From NCBI GenBank assembly GCA_022559985.1, contig JAFJTR010000004.1, positions 62,001 through 126,000 of the forward strand: a stretch of DNA of 64,000 nucleotides. Direction: 5' to 3'. This stretch comes from Parastagonospora avenae f. sp. tritici 18332-5 (lineage: Eukaryota; Ascomycota; Dothideomycetes; Pleosporales; Phaeosphaeriaceae). The translations under genes and the position numbers were made by a program. A model generated the notes under the pieces. It had not been told where the DNA came from, made no database searches, and worked only from the letters and a program-made list of their open reading frames with translations. Shown here piece by piece: positions 30,953-38,914 of this stretch (its first letter is position 1; each line of letters opens with the position of its first letter).

Positions 30953-31943
30953 GATGATCGGAAATGACGAGAAAAGAAAGGAATTAAACTTGTTCTGAAA
31001 AATCGAGATGTTGTGAGATGTGCGGGCAGTGCAAGCGGTTCACCAAAAGGACAGGAAGAGATGTGAAGTTGGTATACAAGCCTGATAGAAGCCAAACCTT
31101 AGATGTAGTTGACTTGTATATAACCACTCCAATTGCACAGCCGACGATCATGCCTCCATGAATATGTTCGATGCTCCATGTGGCAGAGACGTTGGTGTAC
31201 TGCAACGAGGCTGTACAAGTCTCACGGCATCCTTGCTCGTGCTTGTTTGAAAGAAAGACACAGTCCGAGGTAAGATATTATCAAAGCTCTGTTAGGGCTC
31301 GAAATAGAATAGTCAACGAGCTTCATTACTTCTTTTTGGCGCGTAAAAGTTCAAATCAGGATTACTTCTTGTGCACACGATGTCTGCAATGACCATGTTA
31401 GAAGTCTCATTTTGCCTATGCTCTCGAACACGTTGGAACAACGCCCCGTATGATCGCGGCGCGTGGAAGCCACGAGCGCCATAGCCAATCATGGCAGAGT
31501 GGTATCACTGGAAGTGCCATCTTGGAATTAGGTGGGTGCCGCACGCCTACAGTAGCAGTCTGCTCGAGGCACTGACAAGGCAAACATGTGCCACACACTT
31601 TTAGTAGCAGCCTGCACGGTCTCCAGTCAGCTCTCAAAGGAGCCTGAGACAACCTTGGAATTATTGAAAATACCGCTGTGCTCTTACCCTTTAGCTTGAA
31701 CAAGCTTTCCAGTTTGGGGCGCGGGGCTGACTTTAGACGTTGGCTTTCTTACACTGAGATTACTCAGACCAACGGGGCGGCAATCTTACCAACATGTCGC
31801 TTCAACGCGACTGCGCCGAGTAAGCGAGCCCAAAGAAGATAGCCAAGAATTTAGGCTGCCAGTCTCCACGCGACCCTGTCCGACGCTTTTCACTGTACTG
31901 ACCCAGCAATACCAGCACCTTCAATCCGTTCGAGTCTTTACGT
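30953..31943. other. Intergenic region with divergent promoters
   Basis: It separates the starts of the secreted-protein gene and the ankyrin gene. A TATATAA sequence at 31117-31123 is placed correctly for the minus-strand gene. The ORF at 31416-31703 has no recognisable features. Confidence 0.35.
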
Positions 31944-33070
31944 ATGATTTCCAAGCCCGCTCAACGTGTTCTACATCTTTTGATAATCTCGGTTTCAATC
32001 ATTATGGTCATGCCGAAGAGCTCCATTTGTTTTAGGGAAGCATACGACTTGCGAAAAGAGGGCCGAATCCAGCTCGAAGAATACTTGAAGCGCATTGTAG
32101 CGCACTATGAAGGACATAGACACGAGACAGATGCCGAAGGAAATCGACCTTTCTTGTATGCGGGTTTCGAAGACGAGGTCCGACAAATTGTGCTCGGCAC
32201 AGACTTTCAGCCGCTCGATGAAGATGGTGAGTGCGCTGCTTCCAGTTACTTGTGGCATTCTTTTGACTGTAAATACCAGAAACGGCACTTGTGTATTCCA
32301 TTTTTGTGAGCGCTTTCCAAAGTGACTTTTCCGCTGTGCAAGAATTACTCAGCTCTTCCATGTTGGCTTCGGAAACGTATCTCTGCCCTCTTGTTGAGAT
32401 TTCAAAGGAGACTGGAGATGCACGGCTACTCCGGCTCTGCCTTGGTATGGGATACAGACCCACAGGATACAACGAGTCCAACGGAATCTTGGACTGTCGG
32501 ACCGAAAAGACACCAACTCCGGAATGGCTCAATGTCCTCTACGACTTCGATTTTCGGCAGTGGTGTAGCAACAGGGAACAGTTGAATAAATATGAGACGT
32601 GGTACTATATACTCAACATGGGACCTGAATGCACCCGCTGGTGGATTGACCACGGTGGACGCACCCCGAGCGCTCGAGGTTTATTCTCGGGCTACCAACC
32701 GAGCTGGCCAGGAGCCCCTACGTTTCGGGTTCTGTTAGACCATTTTGGAATCAATTGGTTTATAAATTCGGGAACGCTTCAACTGGCAACCAAGAAGCAA
32801 GACTTTGAGACTGTAAAGATGTTGGTTGAAGCCGGAGCCAATGTAAATGAAGACGTGGAAGACTGGAATTACGATGTTCGAGAGAATCGAGCAGCGCCCT
32901 TGCCAGCATTACACATGGCAGTGTATGGAAAATCCGAAAAGATGATCCGATACTTGGTAGACCGTGGGGCGAGAATGCCTCGCAAGGACATTGAAGATCC
33001 GTACAACCTGACTCCAAAGGAATTCAAACCCTTTGAACAACTCGTTGTCGACCTCGGTGCCGTCGAATAG
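31944..33070 (+). CDS. Ankyrin-repeat-like hypothetical protein
   Basis: The coding sequence is join(31944..32226,32280..33070), 357 residues with the longest start; 32004 and 32010 are alternative ATGs that would remove a hydrophobic N-terminus. The 53-bp intron has GTGAGT and ends ATACCAG. The C-terminal third has ankyrin-like helices: LQLATKKQDFETVKMLVEAG, then ALHMAVYGKSEKMIRYLVDRG. The N-terminal two thirds (CFREAYDLRKEGRIQLEEYL, WWIDHGGRTPS) fits the scattered-ankyrin proteins common in fungi. Ankyrin repeats bind proteins; no partner can be deduced. Gene structure is good, function unknown. Confidence 0.68.
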
Positions 33071-33773
33071 ATTGCAAGGCTATATCTCGAATCAAATCCC
33101 ATTATTAAGGTCACGTTGGTGGAATTGATACATAGAGTATATGAAGACGTGCATGCTAAAGCCCACCTTCTAAATTGTGCATTTGTGCCTCACTCCTGAT
33201 GAAATCCGCTCAAAAAAAGCCAAAATCCAGTTTCAGCACCCTGCTCTGATGCGAGAGTATCGCAAGTGATAGTCGTTGTTGACCGTGGACAATATTGCGC
33301 AAGACTAACATGTCATAAAAGCACATGTGCACGAGTATGAATCAGCAACATCTATCGTACAAAGGCGACATGGATCATAGTCGAGAATAAATAGTTCATG
33401 TCTCGGGCGTAAGATTAGATAACGTGGCTGATTGAATACAAGCGCTCAGGGACAAGATTCAGCCGCCCTAGACATGAACAACATCTTGGCAGCACAGCCT
33501 CTCGCAGGCTGGCGCACAGGACCCGGAGACTGTTCTACAACAAGTCAGAGATGTATTGAACTGTATGCTATAATTAATGCGACGAATCTGTTCGACTTGA
33601 TGACCCGTGGTCTATATAGGTAGCCCTCTCGAACACTCTCTGTCGATGCACCGATACTTTCGACATATTCTTCTTCCCCCATTGAATCACTTTCTGCAAT
33701 ACGCCATACCTCTTCCTCAACCTATTACACAATATTTTAAACATCGATAAACTGTCTTTGCATACACTTCAAA
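33071..33773. promoter_or_regulatory. Upstream region of the small secreted protein
   Basis: A TATATA element at 33613-33618 lies about 155 bp before the ATG at 33774. A pyrimidine-rich leader follows. No gene is seen in the rest; 33432-33623 is a chance ORF. Confidence 0.4.
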
Positions 33774-34121
33774 ATGCTCTCTTTCAACTTGAACGTCCTC
33801 GTCACTCTGACAACTCTTTCAGCCTTTTGTAATGCCTACGCAATGACCCATTACACCGGCTTACAATGTCGTGGTGGAGGACTCGGCAAAGCAGATGTCA
33901 ACCCCACTTCTGGCTGTCAGCGAGGCTTTGCTGGAAATGCCGCATCAGTCGTAGTCAAGGCTGCCGACAACGACAAGGACTTTGGAAACGCGGTCGTCTT
34001 TTTCAGCGGCCCTGACTGCAATCCTAAGGATATTATGAACAATGGCGACGGGTTCAGCGTCGATGGTTGCTTTACTGCCAACTATGGCAGTTATGAAGTC
34101 TGGGACTTGTGGAAGATCTAG
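33774..34121 (+). CDS. Small secreted cysteine-containing protein (effector-like)
   Basis: A single exon of 115 residues with a strong start context (TTCAAAATGC). MLSFNLNVLVTLTTLSAFCNA is a clear signal peptide, cut after about residue 21. The mature part of about 94 residues has four cysteines (LQCRGG, SGCQRG, PDCNPK, DGCFTA), enough for two disulfides. It also has Gly/Asn-rich loops and a final YEVWDLWKI. No family is recognised. Size, secretion signal and even cysteine number match the general profile of fungal effector or surface proteins, but no activity can be inferred. A long CTT microsatellite begins 142 bp downstream. Confidence 0.75.
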   Translation: MLSFNLNVLVTLTTLSAFCNAYAMTHYTGLQCRGGGLGKADVNPTSGCQRGFAGNAASVVVKAADNDKDFGNAVVFFSGPDCNPKDIMNNGDGFSVDGCFTANYGSYEVWDLWKI

Positions 34122-34262
34122 GATTTGAGCGCTTTGGTCTTTTTTGGTTCCTTTGTTGCATTTCTGTATTATAAGTCGGGGCTCGAAAATCTCAAGAATT
34201 ACAACCACATCAAACATCTTCAAAGCACTTAAACATTGCGTCCTGCAAAGCGTTGATTCTCT

Positions 34263-34358
34263 CTTCTTCTTCTTCTTCTTCTTCTTCTTCTTCTTCTTCT
34301 TCTTCTTCTTCTTCTTCTTCTTCTTCTTCTTCTTCTTCTTCTTCTTCTTCTTCTTCTT
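34263..34358 (+). repeat. (CTT)32 microsatellite
   Basis: Ninety-six bases of uninterrupted CTT on the plus strand (GAA on the minus strand). The lysine- or arginine-only ORFs across it are artefacts of the repeat. Such tracts are length-unstable and can affect nearby 3' ends. Confidence 0.97.
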
Positions 34359-35007
34359 GTTGCCACTAGAACGGTCCCAGACCATATCAGGTACCTAGGT
34401 AGCCCTTGCACCATTCTCGTAAACATTCATTCCGCACGTTTTAGACGCTGTAGTTTAAGTCAAATACACGGCTCTGTAAGGTATTTTTCGAACGTACAAA
34501 TTAGGCGGGATGCGACAAAGCGCAGTGATAAGGCTGTGCAACCGATTTAATCCAGTTTAGTGTGAGGCTCCCAGTTTCGGATGCTATCCGTGCCGCAAGA
34601 CTACATAATTGTCATGTTACAAGGTTCATGCTCACTAAGCATACGCCCAAAAGTGGCGCAGTCAATATAACCGCTCTACACCATGCTTAGTATAATGTTA
34701 GCACAAATACATGTGTAGTCTGTCTCAATACCTAACATGCAGGCTGTGCTCATGATCCAACGTGTAGGCGAGCATGACGACGGAGCGAGTTCTAGTCGTC
34801 GCCTCCTTTCAGTCAGATTGTATCACTATCCGCCATGCAATCTCTCAAAATAACAACTCCAACACTATGCGCCTCGCTCACCAAGATACTAAGCGCCGAC
34901 TCTAAGCAGAGGTATAAGAACCCATGTAGCTACAGCCATGGCCTCATCATTCTCTGCAATCGATTCATTTCCCTTCGCAACATACATAGACAACCTCGTT
35001 CTTCATC
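34359..35007. promoter_or_regulatory. Upstream region of the lysine-rich secreted protein
   Basis: TATAAG at 34913-34918 lies about 90 bp before the ATG at 35008. The rest up to the microsatellite shows no gene. Confidence 0.35.
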
Positions 35008-36105
35008 ATGCACTTCACAAAGAATTGTCAGGCCATCCTACTTCTACTCAATCACTTGGTGGCTGCCCACGTACCACGCGAAGCCATTGTACGCCTCAAC
35101 CGTGTTGGAAGAGCCACCGAACTCGACATTTGGCCAAAGGGAACGCCAGCCACCCATGACACTCATCTATATCCCAGTTCTGCTGAGCTAGCCGCAAGAG
35201 CGCCCAATACCGACAACGCCTGTGATAGGAAGGCCAAGTGCAAGAAGAAGAAGATTAGAGATCCTACCAATGAGAGCAAGTGCATAAGATGCCCGCCTCT
35301 CATGAAGGCAGATCCCACTCATACCATTTGCATCAAGGACAAGGACATCAAAGATGAGGAGAAGAAGGAGACCTACAAGGATAAGATCAAAGAAAAGGCC
35401 CAGCAAAAGATGAAGGACTTCAAAGACAAGATCAAGGAGCGCATCCAACAAAAGAAGCCCTCAAAGACTACGGAATGGGAAAAGAAGGACGCGACAAGAC
35501 GAGACCGGCTGAATAACAAAAAACTTCGTCGCATGGCGCAGTGTCTTCCACTGGTTGCTGCAGCTATTGGTACCCAGGCCATGCTCGAAATGGCCGATGG
35601 GGGCTTCAGCGAAGACCTACTTAACGGCATCGACAATGACATGCTCGATCTCTGGCCTGGCACAGATATCGATGACAATTATCTGGACAAAACTATGCCC
35701 GACGACTTGCACGACATCACCGGCGAGGACTATGTGAATCAATTTCTGCAGGTTGGAGATGCAGCCAAAACAAAGCGTTCAATTGATCTACAAGACGTCG
35801 ACAAGGAGGCCGAGACAGGTTCAGGAATCTCCGAGCAGCGTGCGGACAAGCGCGATATTTTCGGCGACATTATTTCGGCCTTTGTAGCCATTGGCCGCGC
35901 CATTGCGTCGGCGGCGACTAAAGCAGCTGGAAAGGTCGGTCAGGCGGCCGCCCGGGCGACCAAATTCTTCTCAACGCGCAAGCCCAACTTGAAGAAACCT
36001 GGTGAATCCAAATTGAGCCGCGCAGAACAAAAGGGCAAAGCCAAGGAAGTATCGCAGAATAAGAATTGGAAAAACTGCCTTCGTGGCGACAAGCCGGAAA
36101 AGTAG
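35008..36105 (+). CDS. Secreted lysine-rich precursor with Lys-Arg sites and cationic amphipathic helix
   Basis: A single exon of 365 residues. Residues 1-20 (MHFTKNCQAILLLLNHLVAA) form a signal peptide. Residues 72-108 hold five cysteines (CDRKAKC, KCIRC, TIC). A Lys/Glu/Asp-rich helix, probably coiled coil, covers 110-175, followed by a hydrophobic stretch (MAQCLPLVAAAIGTQAML). Kex2-like KR pairs occur at 256-257 and 281-282. The segment 283-321 begins DIFGDIISAFVAIGRAIASA and continues with evenly spaced Lys/Arg among Ala, like a membrane-active helix. The C-terminus is again basic with one Cys. No family is recognised. Cleavage and peptide activity are inferences from pattern only. Confidence 0.65.
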   Translation: MHFTKNCQAILLLLNHLVAAHVPREAIVRLNRVGRATELDIWPKGTPATHDTHLYPSSAELAARAPNTDNACDRKAKCKKKKIRDPTNESKCIRCPPLMKADPTHTICIKDKDIKDEEKKETYKDKIKEKAQQKMKDFKDKIKERIQQKKPSKTTEWEKKDATRRDRLNNKKLRRMAQCLPLVAAAIGTQAMLEMADGGFSEDLLNGIDNDMLDLWPGTDIDDNYLDKTMPDDLHDITGEDYVNQFLQVGDAAKTKRSIDLQDVDKEAETGSGISEQRADKRDIFGDIISAFVAIGRAIASAATKAAGKVGQAAARATKFFSTRKPNLKKPGESKLSRAEQKGKAKEVSQNKNWKNCLRGDKPEK

Positions 36106-36639
36106 TATAAGCTGTGTCCGTCGCAAAGATCGAGAGGAGATGGTGTTTTGGCAGCTTTTGAATTTGGGCATGTATCAGGACATAGAGTCTTAGTTATTCT
36201 TTTGGTTTTTTGTAGCAATACTATTCTGTACAGTAGGATATGGTCTTGAGTAACTGCATCTTATGAAATTACAGAAATTGCTACTAATTAGCACTATTGT
36301 GCCGCACCTCGAGAGCTGCAGCTAGCGCATGGACGTAGGGGCGTATCGTAGGGACAAGGCCATCCTACTTCCAGCATATCGCTTCCATACCAGATGGGCA
36401 ATGCCACAACAGGAAGACGATAGGCAGGTCTATTCCATATATACAGTAAGAAACGCAGGCATCACATGCTCACAATTCAGGCAGAGCGGAGAAGAGTAAG
36501 ATGAGAATGTTTCATTCATCTTCATGGTTACAGTCTAAGATTCCACACTTGAAGTAACATATACAGCCCTTCCAGCGAACTCCATGAGAGTAGCAATCGT
36601 CGAAGCAAAGTCCAACGCGGACATCTGCAAGCGTATATC
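36106..36639. other. Intergenic, converging 3' ends
   Basis: The spacer lies between the 3' ends of the lysine-rich secreted protein gene and the hydrolase-like gene. No ORF with support. Confidence 0.4.
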
Positions 36640-38040
36640 TCACAAGAACCCCCAGTTCTCCATCTTATGCCTCCACGCCGCAGCGACGTTCGACCTCCTC
36701 GACTTCGTGCCCGAGCGCTTGGCGAAGACTTCGATCGGCCGTCCCAGCATGTAAGGCGCCATGCGATCACCAAAAGCGTGGATGCAATTCCTCACTCCAC
36801 CGCCATTGTTGTGTAGGTGATCCGCCAGGATGCCCTCCACAAAGCACTGGATCGCGTGGTTTCCGGCAGCGCCTGATGCACCTAGACCGTGCCCCTTCAA
36901 ACCCTGTCGGTTCGAAGCTTCAACCACGATAGGCAAGTCGGTGAAGTCCATGATGCCGCTGTCGGAGAGGTCAAATTCTGTCGAAGGCCCGGTCAGGTTC
37001 GACCAGAACGAAGGCCAGAGGATGTCATTGTTGCGGCGGAAGTCAGAACGACCGATGAAGAAAATGCGGGCAGTAGAGCTGTGGTTCAAGGGTGGAGCCG
37101 AGCCGGAGAGATTGATGGAGATGACGACGTTGGGGTCCGAGGCGCTGAGGGAGGTGGCAACGGTGCCGCCGAGACCATGACCGACGACAGAGTAGCCTGT
37201 CGTGTTGAGTGTGCCGGCGAACTCGAAATCGGGGAAACTCTTGGTCCATTTGCTAGCGTCTCCGAGCTGAGAGAGAGCAAACTTGATGTCGGCTATGCGG
37301 ATGGATATGGCAGATTCAACGGTTGAATTCCACTCCGTAAGCGGCGAGTAGTTGGATAGACCTGTGGCGCCATTCTGATACACGGCTGACTTGTCTGGGA
37401 ACTCGACGACGGAAGAATCATATGGATGATCAATCAAGACGACCGCAAAGTTGTTTGCAGTCATGTACCGTGCCAGATTAGCGTAAAGCAGTCTGCTAGT
37501 ATCGGTGTGTGGCTCGAGGACGACGACAGGGATGGAGGACATGTTGATTGGAGCTTGAGCACTGGAACAAACTTTGTACGCCACCTTGTCGAAGACGCCA
37601 TTGGGAGTGTCGCCAAGCATCTGGAAATCAGCGATGATGGCAGCTGGAGAGTTCATGTACGGGCGCTCGATCTCTTTCGAGCAAGTGGCAACCGGTACCG
37701 GCATGAACAAGCTGACCATGATCTTGCGGTCGATATCCTGGCTGTGAGGGTCCTTGCGCGCCGTATCAATGAGCTCGATATCAGCGACCGCGACTTTGTA
37801 CTCGTGGTTGTTGTCTGGGCCAGGTAGGAGGACGCCGCTGACCACCGGGCTGCAGCTGGCGAGAATTCCGGCGAGAAGGTAAAGAATGGCACCCATGGCT
37901 ATGATGAGTAACGGCGGAAATGGAGTTAAGGGAATTTCGTCTGGGCCTGAGTGGATCGGGTAGTAGGTTTTCTGGCGGGGTGCGGGAGGTGGTACATGCG
38001 GAGAGGCTCTGGGCGGGGGATTGTCGGCTTGCGATGCCAT
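36640..38040 (-). CDS. Alpha/beta-hydrolase-like membrane protein (PAF-acetylhydrolase/lipase type) without nucleophile serine
   Basis: A single exon of 466 residues from the ATG at 38040. The N-terminus is Pro-rich, then one membrane segment (LLIIAMGAILYLLAGILAS) and a large exterior domain with several N-glycosylation sequons. The fold pattern matches fungal PAF-acetylhydrolase-like lipases: PVVVLEPHTDTSRLLY, VVLIDHPYD, then the nucleophile elbow. That elbow reads VVGHGLGG, where the family has GHSxGG. The catalytic Ser is therefore Gly. A downstream His (GNHAIQCF) is plausible as the former triad member. The protein may be a non-catalytic relative or use another residue; no substrate can be proposed. 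Confidence 0.75.
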   Translation of the reverse strand: MASQADNPPPRASPHVPPPAPRQKTYYPIHSGPDEIPLTPFPPLLIIAMGAILYLLAGILASCSPVVSGVLLPGPDNNHEYKVAVADIELIDTARKDPHSQDIDRKIMVSLFMPVPVATCSKEIERPYMNSPAAIIADFQMLGDTPNGVFDKVAYKVCSSAQAPINMSSIPVVVLEPHTDTSRLLYANLARYMTANNFAVVLIDHPYDSSVVEFPDKSAVYQNGATGLSNYSPLTEWNSTVESAISIRIADIKFALSQLGDASKWTKSFPDFEFAGTLNTTGYSVVGHGLGGTVATSLSASDPNVVISINLSGSAPPLNHSSTARIFFIGRSDFRRNNDILWPSFWSNLTGPSTEFDLSDSGIMDFTDLPIVVEASNRQGLKGHGLGASGAAGNHAIQCFVEGILADHLHNNGGGVRNCIHAFGDRMAPYMLGRPIEVFAKRSGTKSRRSNVAAAWRHKMENWGFL

Positions 38041-38914
38041 AGTGAGAGTACAAACGGCGACAGGCTGCACGGCAGAAACTTGTTACCGGAGCATTTGACA
38101 GAGAGGAATTGACAGTAATATTCATGACTTGCTTTGTAGTGTTAACACTTTCTTATCAGTTCCCACGTGCTCGCTGCGATTGGCATGGATAATGTATCAT
38201 GTTGTGCTGATATCCATAGATGAGTTCAACCACTTCCACGTGGGCAGTTGAATCTCTCCTGACGTCAACGGCAGGAGCGACTCCGCGATAAGCAGCAACA
38301 TCAAACACGATTGCGGACGACGATGTTAAATCCATCATGTATGACTAGGTGTTCTGAATAGTCGACAATATATGATGTCCATGTACTTGCGAGCACTTGC
38401 TCGGGGAACTGCCCGCAAAATCGGATTGATGTACAAAACAACAAATCAGTATTTTAAATTCACTCCGTTATCCCCAGTTTTCAATTTTCTGCAAGTTTGT
38501 GAACTCCAGAATAGGTCAACAGAACATCCATCAATCTTCTGCGCCATGTCTCTACCCACAAAGGATAGTCATAGAGGTTAACTTCCTACACATGGGATAA
38601 AATTAGATACTGGGGCAGAGCGAAATGTGTATTACGTGTACTAATAGGGCAAAATAACTAATTAGGGTCATTTACTTAAGAAAGGTCAAGTTTTGATCAG
38701 CAGGTACATTGCGCACGCGAGCCCAGACTGTCATGTATAATCTAGGAACAACAAACTACAAAGGGGGTATATTAAGCGCCTTGTAACGCCTCCAAACTCC
38801 CAAACAAAGCAAACATTCAGCACAACCTTGACGTCTTTGATGCTTCAACATCGAAAGATCTGTCAGGGGACAAAGAGAAGAGTGGGTGAGAGAGCGAGCA
38901 AGAGACAAAGAGCC
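38041..38914. other. Intergenic, no gene seen
   Basis: It holds the 5' flank of the hydrolase-like gene and the 3' flank of the following gene. The sequence around 38590-38770 is A/T-rich. Small ORFs have no support. Confidence 0.4.

Noticed and set aside
33945..34426. ORFs made almost entirely of Lys or Arg on the minus strand and Phe on the plus strand
   Set aside because: They are simple translations of the (CTT)32 microsatellite.
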